Below, piece after piece: positions 1 to 10,659 of a stretch of 64,000 nucleotides of DNA. The translations under genes and the position numbers were made by a program. The notes under the pieces were generated by a model. It had not been told where the DNA came from. It worked only from the letters and a program-made list of their open reading frames with translations, and made no database searches. The DNA comes from Mesostigma viride (Eukaryota; Streptophyta; Mesostigmatophyceae; Mesostigmatales; Mesostigmataceae), in NCBI GenBank assembly GCA_009746045.1, contig RPFO01000015.1:3353836-3417835 (forward strand), in the 5' to 3' direction. Each line of letters starts with the position of its first letter. Position 1 is the first letter of the stretch.

Positions 1-540
1 TACATCAGATTTTATTACAGCTTTTTGACGCAACTACTGTCAGCATGCCACACATGGCCGGCCGTTCAAACAAACGGCGCCTGACTTACAAAAGGCAAGT
101 CTAGTTGCCAGTAGGATTCCCCGGTAAGCAACATGCCGTCCCCGTTCGTCTAACAAGCCTTTCTGCATGTCCAGCCACACGGTTGTGGCGGCTCTTTCTT
201 TCCCGCATTCTGTTTAATAAACTATTTTCAGAGAAATCCGATTGTTGGTTTGCTAGTTTATCTCTCATGCAAATCCAAAGCCCGGGGACTTAGTTAATTC
301 AGTTTTCACTGTTTTTTTTAAACGTTTTCAGGCGGAAAGTTTTCGAGCAATTCTTTATTTTATATAACTACTACTTTATTTTATATAACTAATGCGGGCG
401 GTGTATGGCTTTGCATGACTGTGTGGTGGGCAATTTCGGCGTTGCATGACAAGCTAGCGTTTGGTCGTGCCACCTTTAGACACATATGCCCACACATGTA
501 CCCACATGCACCCACAAGTCAGGGGGTCTCCTTCATCCCC

Positions 541-569
541 TTGCAGTGTGTGGCAATTGTGGACATGTA
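541..569 (+). repeat. partial duplicate of the saposin exon start
   Basis: These 29 bases repeat bases 639-667 with about three differences, including the TTGCAG splice-acceptor-like hexamer and the first eight codons of the saposin exon. The reading frame stops soon afterwards. It looks like a remnant of a tandem duplication of about 98 bp within the intron, leaving a decoy acceptor upstream of the real one. Confidence 0.6.
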
Positions 570-644
570 TTGCCCCTTGTAAGACAACCGAGCACCTGAT
601 CATGCCACCATTGAACAAATGCACACACGCACACACACTTGCAG

Positions 645-779
645 TGCGTGGAAATCGTGGACATGTACGGCCCCGTAATCCTGGCCCAGCTAGTGCAGGC
701 GCTGCAGCCGGACGTGTTCTGCGCCGATGCTGGCATCTGCAAGCTGGCCGCCGCGCCCACAATGATGGACGCGCTCTGA
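645..779 (+). CDS. terminal exon of a saposin-B domain protein
   Basis: The exon follows a pyrimidine/CA-rich tract ending TTGCAG and encodes 44 residues before TGA. The translation begins CVEIVDMYGP and has cysteines at exon positions 1, 26 and 32. That is exactly the Cys-x24-Cys-x5-Cys spacing of the second half of a saposin-B domain (SapB_2), with the typical hydrophobic helix around VILAQLVQAL. Saposin-like domains are small, disulfide-bonded lipid-binding modules of the secretory or vacuolar route; in plants they occur in prosaposin-like proteins and as inserts in aspartic proteases. The first half of the domain must lie upstream, and I could not identify it in bases 1-540. The acceptor is inferred from sequence only. 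Confidence 0.7.
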   Translation, partial: CVEIVDMYGPVILAQLVQALQPDVFCADAGICKLAAAPTMMDAL

Positions 780-1315
780 TTGGTTTGTCCAACAAATTAT
801 CGTACAATTGAACCTCAGCCCTGCGCTGGTTTTATCTGGACACCTCATCACTGCGCTGGTTTCGTTTCATCTGGATACACTTCAGGCCTGCTGGTTGCTT
901 GTGGCTTTATATGGCTTGTGGCTGGACGCATGCGGTTTCATTGACCAGAAACAAAGGGTAAATCTGCGTACAAATCCTCAATCTTCTCGGTTCTGCTAAT
1001 GGTCAGGGAGCTGTTGAGTGACTGTCCATTTACTTGTCAGGCTGTACACGCTGTAATACCCGGTCATTTTCCAGTCAGCTGAACGCAGTCGTTTCAGTTT
1101 TGTGAGCTGGATGTATAATAGCTAGGCTGTTGATCGGAGTATAATAGCTAGGCTGTTGAGCTAGGCATCCTCGTCGTAGGGCATCATAGGAATGACGTGC
1201 CTCTTGCTCTTGGTGTGCATGCATGCATGGTTGCTTGAGGTGCAAAGCAGCAAGCAATGGGGCGGCAGGTGGGTAACGCAATCATGCTTTGCCTAGCCCG
1301 TGTTTTCTTAGAAGG
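780..1315. other. intergenic, nothing recognised
   Basis: No coding or element structure is supported here. A 16-bp motif ataatagctaggctgt occurs twice in tandem near 1113-1157. Confidence 0.4.
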
Positions 1316-1357
1316 TGGTATATATTCGTCGAGAAGGATAAATTACGGAGGTGGTAT

Positions 1358-2391
1358 TAATTAATTAATTAATTAATTAATTAGACTCGTGCTCCCGTTG
1401 GGGAGTCACGGAGCATTAACCCCGATGGATGAATGGGGACACACAATCCTACCGGTCTAATCTATCTACAACATCAAGCCAAGTCTATTCTAAGCTCTCT
1501 ACCCTAGGGGTCCTGTCTGGCGTGCTTCCCGCGTGTTTGCAAACGCGGGTGCTTCCCCACGGGAGGGGGTTCGTTGTCCTCTATGACCTGGGCCCACTTG
1601 GCCTTGTCCATCATCTTGTTCCAAATCACGGAGAGGCCTAGGCCCCCCGTGTCCTCTACTAGCTGTTCTTTGAAGGTGCGGGCCTTGCGTCGGCGAGCAT
1701 TGCCGGGCCCGGCCCACGTAAGGAGGTGCCGGCCAGGCTGAGCTGGTCGCAGCCCCGCGGGGGGGCCACGTGAGGTGTCTACCTGGTTGGTGCGAGCTAA
1801 GTGCCCTACTACCTGCAGGCGCCGCTTGTGATATATGGCATGCCGAGGTACAGCTCCTCATTGCGAACATGAGCAGCGTAGCCTACACGAAAAATGGATC
1901 GCAGCATGTTGGCGACCGCGCCGTCCAGCTTTCTGGCAAGGTCGGCTGTGAGGGTCCACGTCTCGGCCCCGTACCTAAGAACAGGGAGGACTAGGACCTT
2001 AAACAGGTCCTGTTTCTCTATCTTGCCCAAGGGCTTGCGCCACAGGGCCCGGTATTGGCGTAAAGCGTGCCAGGCGAGGGAGATACGGTGGTCCACATCG
2101 GCCTCGCAGCTGGGGAGTAAGCTACCCAACAACTTGACGCGGTCCCGATACTGGACTCGAGAGCCATCAAGTAGAAAGAGGTCGGGCGGTGGCTGAGAGA
2201 GCCCAATCGCCAGAGCCTCTGTTTTCTTGCTGACCTCAAGCCCTACCGCACGGTCCTCGATTGCCAGGCAGTCAAGCCACGTCTGCACGTGCTCAGTGCC
2301 CTCGAAGAGGGTGGTGTCGTCTGCATAGATGATGTCCGCCAGCCGGATCTCCGTGTCCGCCCCGCCATGCCAGAAACGGTTGGTATACACG
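1358..2391 (-). mobile_element. LINE family A, 5'-truncated copy
   Basis: This is a non-LTR retrotransposon 3' fragment on the minus strand. It is flanked by the 11-bp target duplication GGAGGTGGTAT (1347-1357 and 2392-2402). The 3' end in element orientation is a short hairpin (CTCCC, loop CAAC, GGGAG, plus-strand bases 1392-1405) followed by a (TTAA)n tail at 1358-1381. The body encodes the C-terminal part of a reverse transcriptase. Without the insertion the flanks join into a tandem repeat of about 36 bp, so this copy landed inside a small tandem array. Confidence 0.85.
1503..2388 (-). pseudogene. LINE ORF2 fragment, reverse transcriptase C-terminal half
   Basis: The reading frame from about 2388 to 1809 carries the catalytic motif YADDTTL of non-LTR reverse transcriptases, then the thumb region with LLGSLLPSCEADVDHRISLAWHA-type sequence and the motif YGAETWTL found in plant and algal LINEs. 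After a frameshift near 1810 it continues in another frame (GHLART, then PAQPGRHLLTW) to about 1503. The fingers, palm motif A and the endonuclease are missing because the copy is 5'-truncated. It closely matches the family B copy at 43.8-44.9 kb. It cannot encode a working enzyme. Confidence 0.8.
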
Positions 2392-2402
2392 GGAGGTGGT
2401 AT

Positions 2403-5400
2403 ATATTCATTGAGAATGATAGACTACGGAGGTGAGATGGGCATGCAACATAAAGAAAAACCCGATAACTGGGAGAATAACCCTGAAGAAATTAATAGTA
2501 ATCTGACACGGACATCCAAGCATCACGCCAGCTGCACAAGGTACAACTAACTAAACATCACAAAACTACACGCAGCAACATCGCTGCCGGCCCACCATGC
2601 AGGCCTGGAAGGGATCTAGACCGCATGGGTCGCGACAAAGTCGGCCCGGGTGCGGCGGAATAACACATCAGCCACGGTGCGAGTGAGGGCGAGTGACAGG
2701 CGCTGCCGCCAATACGAGGACCACGTGCGGGCCGACCACGGGGCGGTCTGACCCTCGAGGTCGAGGCGGTCTTCACGGCGCTGTCAGCACTCATGGAAAA
2801 ACTCCGCTGTCTTGGGGCCCATGGCCCCGAACTCCTCAAGGACAAAGGGGATGACCCGGTGGGGCCCCACATTGCCGTAGGAGGCAAACTTGTCGCGCTC
2901 AGCCACAGCGGCAGCAGCGCCGGCATCCACAGCCGCCTCAGTAGAGGATGTGGCGACCGGAGAGCGGCCGAGCCACGGAGACATCGATGAGCAGGTGGCA
3001 ACCCTGCCCGTCGTAGTCAAGCACGGTAATGTCGGGGCGGTGGTTGGGTGAGTAGAGGGCGGCCCCATCCGCGTCCTCGCACTTGATGGTGGAGTGGGGA
3101 AAGACCGACCGAACCATGGCACACACCACCCGGAGGAGAGCGGTATGGAGACAGAGGAGCCAGTTCTGGTTCTGCTGGCCACCCATGCACGCGATGTAGT
3201 GCGTCCCAGTAGTATCCAGAGCAAGCCCGCAGCTGCCGCAGGACGCACCCGCCGTGATGAGAGGTTGCGGGGCAAAGAGCTGGTGGCGGAGAGCGATGGC
3301 GTAAAGGGCCGGAACCAGCGTGAACAAAGGGCTCATGGGGAGGGCGCGCAGGAATGCGGACCCCACGCTCCCCTCAAGGGAAACGGAGTGAAGCCAAGCC
3401 TTCCCCTGATCGTTCAAGCTTGCATGCAGACCCATCCAGTCGGCACAGTGTAGTATACCCGCGTAGGTCTTTTGTTGTTTTTCATGAACGCAGGCAGGGA
3501 AGACACTAGGACTGACGACAGTGCCGGACACGCCGGGCGTGCCCCGGGGCAGGCGACGGTGGACGGCCTGAGCGGGGCGGACGAGGTCGCAAGCCTAGCT
3601 GCTGGATCCCGAGGTAAGAATCCTGCACAGCCTGCACAAAGGGGAAAGGGGATGGGGTGACCAAGTCGGGAATGGCGCTGACCGGGCGCTGGGGACCAAC
3701 CGGCGGATCTCCGCCCAGGCCTGAGCAACAGAGCCAAGGCGGAAGGCGGCGGGGGCGAGGCGGGCGGCGTGGGTGAGCCCACACCCGCCCATGCGGCAGG
3801 GGAGGGTGGCCAAGCGCATGGAGTGAGCTGGCAGGCTAGGGCCCGGGACTGGAGCACCTGCAAGGCGGCCTGAATGCGCGCGTCATGGCCTTCCGCGGCA
3901 AGCCGCACCAAGTGGGGGGGAGCGCCACGGAGCCAGTGAACCACCCACGGGTGGGCGCAAAACCACAGGAGGAGCCCTTTGGTCTGGGGGTCCTTGAGGC
4001 GCGCCCAAGTCTCGAGGACATGGGTGCGCTGTTCCACGGTGGCCCGGAGCTCCTCTTCGACGTAGTCAGGGTCACCCACAGGGACGCCCAGGCACGAGAA
4101 ACCACGCGCCCGCGCCAATGCCCCCGGGATAGCCGCGGGGAAGCCAGAGCAGTCCCCCTGGGGCGAAAAGACTGCACAGTCTTGCGGAGGGTGAGCCGAA
4201 GGTTGATGGCCGCCATGGCCACTTCAATTTAGGGCAGCCAGGGCGGCAACCACAGCGTCGGCCGGGCCAAGGGCATGGATATCGTCCATATAGGTGAGGA
4301 GCACGACATCCGGGTGCGCAGCGTGGACACCTTGGAGAGCCTTGTGCAGCGGGGCAGACAGGTAAAAGGGGCCGAGGGGGTCACCTTGCTGGGTTCCCGT
4401 GCGGGAAGCGATGTCGGCGAACGTCCCATCCTCCATGAGGAAGGAGAGTTGAGTGGGTTCGCCGTAGCAGGCTGCTGTCCACGCAAGAAGGTCAGGGAAC
4501 GCCTCGCCGACGGCCTCAAAGATGCTAGCCTTGGTGACAGCATTGAACGCATTGTGGCAATCCACCTTCAGCGCCACATGGGTCGGATGCGTCTCGAGGT
4601 AGGCCTGAACTGTGTGCACGATGATGTCGCTGCCCCCTTTGGTGGCGACGCCAAGCTGGGCCGCGACGGACTCCTCAGTATCACTCAGGTTGGGGCAGAA
4701 GTAGGCGCGAAACTCGGGGGCCTTTTGGCGACAAATGACCTTACTCACCAGCTTGCGTAGGACCTCGCCGCAAGCAATGGGACGAACGCGGCCAGCAGGC
4801 GGGGGGACGTCGTCTTTCAGGAGCCGGGCAATGAGGCGTGCGCGGCCCAGCCAGCCAAGGGTGCGCCGCGGGGGCCAGGGACCCCGCGGCCAAGTCGGTG
4901 GCAGCCTTAAAGAGTGCGGTCGCCCCGCCATGGCCCGCCATCACGGAGAGGTGCTCGTAGCGCCAGCCTGAGGGGCCGGTGGATGAGGCGCCGGTCGGCA
5001 GATCCTTGAGCACAGCCGTGAAGATGTCCAGGTCCAGGACAATAGGGTGGGGGGCGGGGGGTTGGCCGGGGCGGGCGCCGCAAAGGCAGGTTCGTCGGGG
5101 TGAAGGTCGCACAAAGCCTGCAGGGTCGGGGGAGTGGAGGGAGCCAACGCGGTCAGTTCGAGCTTTTGCATGGCCCGACTCAATTCACAGTACCTTCACC
5201 AACCGCATGACGTCTGCTTCCACCCGGGCAAAGGAGGCGGCCCCCGACACCCGGGTGGAGGCCGGAGGCTGCAGCGCCCACAGCCCTTTCCAATCACCTA
5301 GGAGGAACCGCCGGCAGCGAGCGATGACCGCACCCTGTACGCCACGCACGCCCCGCTCCAACGGCGCTAAGAGGAGCCGGGGGGTGACGAGAAACAGCTT

Positions 5401-5425
5401 GTGGCCGAGGTAGGTGGTATATATT
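2403..5425 (-). mobile_element. decayed LINE with restriction-like endonuclease
   Basis: This minus-strand stretch is occupied by a reverse transcriptase followed by a zinc-binding motif and a restriction-like endonuclease, the order used by R2/NeSL/CRE-type non-LTR elements. The string AGGTGGTATATATT occurs at both borders (about 2395-2408 and 5413-5426) and may be its target duplication, although short tandem repeats at the left border make this uncertain. Several frameshifts make the copy dead. This family has no APE endonuclease upstream, unlike LINE families B and C in this window. Confidence 0.65.
2787..5183 (-). pseudogene. reverse transcriptase plus zinc motif and PD-(D/E)XK-like endonuclease
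   Basis: In order on the minus strand: an N-terminal stretch with DLPTGASSTGPSGWRYEHLS (about 5040-4980); the RT core with RPIACGEVLRKLVSK, ALKVDCHNAFNAV (motif A aspartate), GTQQGDPLGP (motif B) and TYMDDIHALG (motif C, about 4270); a connecting region with WARLKDPQTKGLLLW (about 4000); a zinc-like CGSCG then H and C (about 3225-3190); and the endonuclease signature RPDITVLDYDG, then LLIDVSVARPLS, then FVLEEFGAMGP (about 3030-2800). The last part matches the R-P-D, D-V-S and E-x-G pattern of LINE restriction-like endonucleases. At least four frameshifts separate these pieces. Assignment of the endonuclease type is by motif only. Confidence 0.75.
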
Positions 5426-5434
5426 GCGCTGTAG

Positions 5435-5490
5435 GGTTACTACTCGATGTATCGGCGCGAACGTTGTAATCTGACACGTTGGGATGGGGA
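5435..5490. repeat. short dispersed repeat, inverted relative to 34092-34145
   Basis: This stretch, with GTAATCTGACACGT and a GATGTAT core, is an imperfect inverted match to 34092-34145. It lies at the upstream edge of the restriction-endonuclease LINE. It may be the border of a repeat family not otherwise visible here. Confidence 0.4.
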
Positions 5491-5825
5491 GGAGGACCTG
5501 GTCGATGTGCTATACTGCAGCGCAGCTCAATGGGGGAGGCTATTGCAGAGCTGGATCCACCAGCGTCATCAGGTGCGGTGGGAACAAGGGGTGTCTGCTT
5601 TCTGTGCGGATAAAAGGCCACCGCTGATAGAAGGGCCACAGCTGATAGAAGGGGGCAGGTGGAAGCGGCGGGGCGGGGCATGGTGGAGCAGGCGGTGGGG
5701 AGGAGGATGGCACCAGCCCCTGAAGCGATCGACCAGGATGTGGTGGACCTAGACCGAAACATAATTCATCTGAAAAAATGCGGAAAATGGTCATGCGGAA
5801 AATGCGGTGACGGAATGCAATATAG

Positions 5826-6268
5826 GATAATGCTCATAACTTTTGACACCGGCCATGAAATTTCATTAGGTTGGTTGCATTAGACTCGTCTTTTCAAGAC
5901 GAACACGCTGATATAATTTTCTGCAGCTATCGCTCAATATTTCCGAAGATACCGGCACCGCCCTGCCCAGCAAATATGGCTGTTTTTCAGCTCGATATGG
6001 CGGAATTCGACTCATCCCAACAATTAATCACAAGCGTCCGCGGCCCTGCACCAACTCGCTGATGAAGCCATGGCGTCATTGGAAACCCGGCCCTTGCACG
6101 CTATGCCGGACGCCACTGTCAGCATCCAGCCGCTCCACTCCACCGCTCCGCCGAACAGCGACCCTGCCATGGATACCCGCGAGGAGGCCTTTTCTGCCGA
6201 GGAAGCTGCCGCGTTTTTACCTGGCAAATGGCCAGGCCTTAATTGCCCCAGTACCTCAACAAACTCGT
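5826..6268 (+). mobile_element. LINE C-type 5' end (UTR plus start of ORF1)
   Basis: Bases 5826-6010 match the 5' untranslated region of LINE C at 17288-17470: shared runs include ATGCTCATAACTTT, the GACTCGTCTTTT pair with an inverted AAGACGA half, and GCTGATATAATTT. An ORF beginning at 6070 encodes about 66 residues resembling a low-complexity ORF1 N-terminus. No downstream LINE body follows, so only a 5' fragment remains. Confidence 0.6.
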
Positions 6269-6372
6269 AGAAACCTAATTATCAACCTTTGAACATATCA
6301 TCATGGTCGTATCATGGTCATATAAATTCCATATGCATGTTAAAAAGCCACGAGGTAGCCATGGCTGACGGC

Positions 6373-6742
6373 GGAGCTCATAACTTTCACGGTTGGGCAC
6401 CAAATTCGGCCGTGAATATCACAATCGCTTCGTCTTTCTAAGACGCACACGCTGATATAATTTTCTGAAGCTATTGCGCAATATATGGCGAGCAAACGCT
6501 CCTTCGCGCAACGCAGCCTGGCGGCTGCGCTCGGCCCTGAAAATTCGTCTGCAGCTCCGCGGGCTGCAGCTTCGCCCACCGGCCCAGAAGGCAGCGGCGC
6601 CACTAGCCAAGCTCTAGTGGTCGCCCAGCCCCCCGGGCTCACCTCGCCCGCAGCGTCGCCTGAGCCCAAGCGCAGTCGCCCTGCCGAGCCGAGCTGGGTA
6701 GAGCTCGAATTTGACGCCAGCCATGCAGCCCGGATTTTTTGA
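6373..6742 (+). mobile_element. second LINE C-type 5' end with ORF1 N-terminus
   Basis: Bases 6373-6484 again match the LINE C 5' region (GCTCATAACTTTCA, CGTCTTTCTAAGACG, CGCTGATATAATTTTC). The following ORF from 6485 (85 residues, ending near 6742) is Ala/Pro-rich with PEPKRSRPAEPS, typical of the disordered start of ORF1 proteins. It ends shortly before the CACTA terminus at 6794. Confidence 0.55.
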
Positions 6743-6793
6743 CAGGTTGAACGCATCCCGGCCTTCGCGTTTTTCGGATCGCATGCCTCGCTT

Positions 6794-7170
6794 CACTAGG
6801 AACTCAGATCTGAGATTTTTCTCAGTTTTTCTCAGTTTTCTCAGTTTTCTCAGGAAGGCTGCCTGAGATTTCCTGAGATTTCCTGAGATGTCCTGAGATT
6901 TCCTGAGATTTCCTGAGATCAACTGAGAAAAATCTCAGTTTTCTCAGGAAAACTGAGAAAATCACCTGAGAAAACTGAGAAAATTGAGAAAAAACTGAGA
7001 TCAGCCTGAGAAAGTCGCCTGGCCTGAGATTTTTTTTTCTCAGGAACGAAATTTCTCAGGCGCCCGGTTTTTTCTCAGGTTGCTGCCTGAGAAAATCTGA
7101 GACTGAGAAAATCTGGGAAACTGAGAAAAACTGAGAAAAACTGGCCTGAGAAAAACTGAGAAACCTCATG
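6794..7170 (+). mobile_element. CACTA-type left terminus with CTGAGAAAA subterminal repeats
   Basis: The terminus CACTAGGAACTCAGATCTGA shares its first 12 bases with the 9-kb CACTA element. It is followed by about 370 bp of direct and inverted copies of a 9-11 base unit (CTGAGAAAA / TTTTCTCAG / CCTGAGATTT). Dense subterminal repeats are the transposase-binding zone of En/Spm elements. No matching right terminus was found, so this end is orphaned or the element is deleted. Confidence 0.7.
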
Positions 7171-7716
7171 CACACAGAGAAATCGCATTCATACCACGCA
7201 ACCAGAAATCGCTTTGATTACAAATCATAATAATTTCTTGTGCAGTTGGAGTACAGCTCTTCAAGTTTAATAAGAACATCAATTTCAGTCACTAGACGAG
7301 TTGCTACAATCTGCTTCAGCGTAGCTCACTTTTCCATACGCCCTTGCACTTCTCCTCGTTGGTGCAAGGTCGCCCCGGCTAGATTCAGCCACATTCTTGT
7401 GCTGCCTACCCCCTCTCCCCCTCTGCCCACGATTCCCCCGCGTAGGTTCAGCCGCATACTCGCGGCCATCGCCACCACGGGCGGAATCAGCAGCATTTTC
7501 TGCTGCAGGCTGCCTCCTTCCTCTCCCCCTCCGTCCACGCTTCCCCGTGCAGGTTCAGACGCATTTTAGCTGCATGGGTCATCACTGTCGCTGCTAGGTG
7601 GAGCCACATCCTCTTGGCTACCATTATCACTGCCGCTGCAGATGGAGGAATCAGTTTCTGCTGCAGGCTGCTTACCCCTCCTCTTCCTTGGTGCAGGCAT
7701 GCCATCCTCGCTGCCA
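7171..7716. other. unassigned, possibly interior of the CACTA element starting at 6794
   Basis: Between the subterminal repeats and the next terminus lies pyrimidine-rich DNA with a loosely repeated unit of roughly 90 bp containing GTGCAGGTTCAG and CTGCTGCAGGCTGC. Read on the minus strand it gives Arg/Lys-rich peptides such as KMRLNLHGEA that recur in variant form, perhaps a transposon protein C-terminus. I cannot assign a function. Confidence 0.3.
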
Positions 7717-7782
7717 CACTAGGAACGGAGTGTTGACAAACTTTGACAATTGTTTGTCAAGAATTGTCAAATAGTTCTAGTG
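7717..7782. mobile_element. 66-bp minimal CACTA derivative (TTGACAA family)
   Basis: It begins CACTAGGAACGGAGTG and ends AATAGTTCTAGTG. Between the ends are only direct and inverted copies of TTGACAA. It looks like the two termini of a CACTA element joined by an extreme internal deletion. The same TTGACAA unit is arrayed at 9537-9860. No clear target duplication is visible. Confidence 0.6.
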
Positions 7783-8473
7783 TGACCCGCTGGCTTTGCA
7801 CAGCCAAAAAAAAAAAAATTAAAATCAATTTTTGGCGGTAGAGAGACCATGGAGGGACTGCCCGCTGCCCGCTGTAGACGCATACTGTAGTTCGTAGAAG
7901 CGTACTCCTTCGCTGCACTCCGGAGAGGAATCGTGACGGACTGACGGTCTCCTTCGCTGCCCTCCAGAGAGGAGGCCGCTAAAGCGGCCGCTCGCTTCGC
8001 TCGCTGGGAGCTTTGCGCGGATTGGTTGGCAGTTCTTCCGTGCGCTTGGCGCTTCGCGCAGATTAGTGGTCAGTCAGTCCGCCCCTTCTGGATTGGCCGC
8101 GTACTCGGTGATGCCCTGAATAGTGTCGGATTACCTTACATTGCCAAATTAGTAATATAGATTCTTGACAAGTTTTGCGGGCTTCGCCCGCGACATTAGA
8201 GCTTGTACTTTTTGTGGCCGGTCCCCGGCCAGGGAGCCCCGGCTAGGGAGATGTGAGTCACCACGTACCTCCGTCGAGTGCCAAGTGGCGCTAGTCCCGC
8301 CAAGGAGCGCGCGCTAGCTTTAGAGTTTCGACCACAAGATTCATGGAGTTTGGCAAAAGGGTGAAGGAAAAAAATCCAAAATGCAATGGGAGGACCCTAT
8401 GAAGGCTCGAACCCGGGATGTCACGAGCAATTAAATGATGAGGTGTGCCTTTGCGCCTGAAGTCTACGTAAAC
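7783..8473. other. non-coding, nothing firm
   Basis: This stretch contains an A13 tract with AT-rich flank, GC-rich palindromic patches (GCGGCCGCTCGCTTCGCTCG near 7985) and a GGGCTTCGCCCG hairpin at 8179-8190. I see no gene or element borders. Confidence 0.35.
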
Positions 8474-8952
8474 CACTACAATACGGTTCGTAGGAGACGC
8501 GAAATGAGTGAGAATGTTACCCGAGCGGTAACGAGGATTCGCACTGTTGATTTTAACATATGTTTCTTTTTTTGCGCCATTTGGCGAGCATCGACTGGAG
8601 CCTGAACCTAGCGGGGGGAATCGTGCGGGGGAATCTTGCGGGGGAATCTTGCGGGGAAAAATTCCGAACGTGAATTTAGCGAAGTCCTACTACATTTTGC
8701 TTGGTACACGGTACTACAGTTTCGTCACTGAAAATTTTCTGTAGTTGCGTTGGTGTTTCGTACGTTCCGCTGAAATTTTCGTGTTCAGTTCCCAGATCAC
8801 AATTTGATCCGGGCGCAAAATGATTGGCTGTACGGTACGAACCAAAAACGAAATTTTAGTATCTAAGTTCCGCAGCGCTTGCTGAATTTGCCCCGGAAGC
8901 CCGGGGGCACTTTCCCCGCTGGAAAAGGTGTCCGCGGAAGCGTATTGTAGTG
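8474..8952. mobile_element. CACTA-type MITE, copy 1 (479 bp)
   Basis: The element starts CACTACAATACG and ends CGTATTGTAGTG, perfect 12-bp terminal inverted repeats beginning with the CACTA signature. It is flanked by the 3-bp duplication AAC (8471-8473 and 8953-8955), as expected for CACTA transposition. It has no coding capacity. A second copy lies inverted at 50915-51388 inside the Gypsy fragment, and the two align along their whole length, which confirms both borders. Confidence 0.85.
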
Positions 8953-9536
8953 AACAGCTGTTGAAGTTTCACAATATGTACATTGCTACAAAGGGACAAA
9001 CAGCGCAACCGCGCAGTGGACGGAGCTCGCGAACTACTTGCGGAGTTCAAGCTCCAGATTGACTGCTACCCCTGCACGGGAGCGCGATGCGCGCGGGGAT
9101 GAGTGACCTCGCCAACCCCGCAGACAGCAGGGAAAAATCGCTTACAGGCGGTGCCGAGCAGAGGAAAATCCACGTGTGAGCTTCCTGCGCGTTTGTAACT
9201 GGTTCGGGAGAACAAAGTTTGGTCCAACAGCCCAAAAGTTTGCGACGGTTATATCTGGAGCTCGCGAACACAGGAAATCGCAGAGTTTGGCTCCTGCTGC
9301 AATCTGGGCATACGGACCTCTGCCAAATGGCTCATCTGGATGTAACGCTTCAGAAACCTCAAAAATGGGCGCGCCGTGGTTTGACCTTTTCGTGATTGGT
9401 CGCAGCGAAATTTCGCGCAGCTCATTCGTCAAGCGGACTGTAAGTCGCGCCGCTGAGTGGCTGGAGGCGAAAGCCGTTCGAAAGAGTGTTAGTAGCTAAA
9501 ATTGTGCCAAGGCTGCGTTTTACAAATTTTAGTATA

Positions 9537-9860
9537 TATGTTGACATATCAACTGCCATGACCTTGACAAACCTTGACAGAACTTGACAAAAGCTTGACA
9601 TGATAACATCAAAGGCTTGACAAACCTTGACAGAATGTTGAAAGGTTGACAAAACCTTGACAATCTTTGAAATATCAACATATCAACACGGAAAAAAATG
9701 TCAATACACTGACAAACCAAGGTGATGTGTCAAGAAATGTCAAGACGTTAACAAACGAAGGCCAAAAAAATTGTTAACATGACAAAATGTCCACAAATGT
9801 TAACATGACAAACGTCAACATGACAACCAAAGGCGTAGCAAACTGACAAATCAACACCAC
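9537..9860. repeat. TTGACAA subterminal-type repeat array
   Basis: About twenty copies of CTTGACAAA, TTGACAG, TTGACAT and related units occur in direct orientation, thinning toward 9860. They match the unit in the 66-bp CACTA derivative at 7717. This is probably one flank of a larger CACTA element of that family; I did not find its terminus. A short (TCA)n run follows at 9922-9940. Confidence 0.6.
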
Positions 9861-10509
9861 GCACAGGTAAACTTATTTCATTAAAATCAACAAGTTCAAA
9901 AGACCACCTAATAAACCGAGTCATCATCATCATCATCATCAAAATCAACATGGCTGCTACCTTGCTGCCTGAATTGCGGTTTTCTGCATTACATTAGCAT
10001 GACAAACTGTACTGACAAAACACATGAAGGAGAAGTGTACTCAATCACAGTCCGGGGGTGGCGGGCAAGATGCACAGCCACAAGCATCTTACAAATGCAG
10101 TATAACATCCGCGTTGGGCTGTCCCAGCGATCATTGCTGAAATTAATGGACGACTTTCTAGAAATTTACCGCAGGAGACTGTCCAGTGCTACAGCGATGT
10201 GACGAGGGCTCAGAGCCTACAAAATCTGTGTCCGCAGGTCCCCTCCCCGCCATGCTGGGCTGGCCGATGTGTGCGCCATGGTTGTGTTAGGTAGATTGCC
10301 TGCATGCAAGGGAAACATGCGTTATCCAGCAAAGCAGCAAAGGGAACACACAACGATCTTAAGTGAGATGAATACCCGACGCCTTGACGCGCCAACAACG
10401 TTGCATTACCTAAATCAGTTGTGTGTAATGAGACGGCGTGAGAGCACAGCAGTCGCGTGGCTGTTTGTGAGTGATGGCTTGATTTTTGGACTGAGAAAGT
10501 GAGATAGTG

Positions 10510-10515
<6 letters not shown>

Positions 10516-10594
<79 letters not shown>
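10516..10594. repeat. (GA)n microsatellite
   Basis: About 79 bp of uninterrupted GA dinucleotide. The 'SLSLSL' reading frame across it on the other strand is an artefact. Confidence 0.97.
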
Positions 10595-10598
<4 letters not shown>

Positions 10599-10659
10599 GG
10601 CCTGGTATTCTCACCTAAACTGTCCCTATGTACCTCACAAGATGTAGGGAACTGCGATA

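Noticed and set aside
10210-10614. Open frame of alternating Ser-Leu on the minus strand
   Set aside because: It is the translation of the (GA)n microsatellite.
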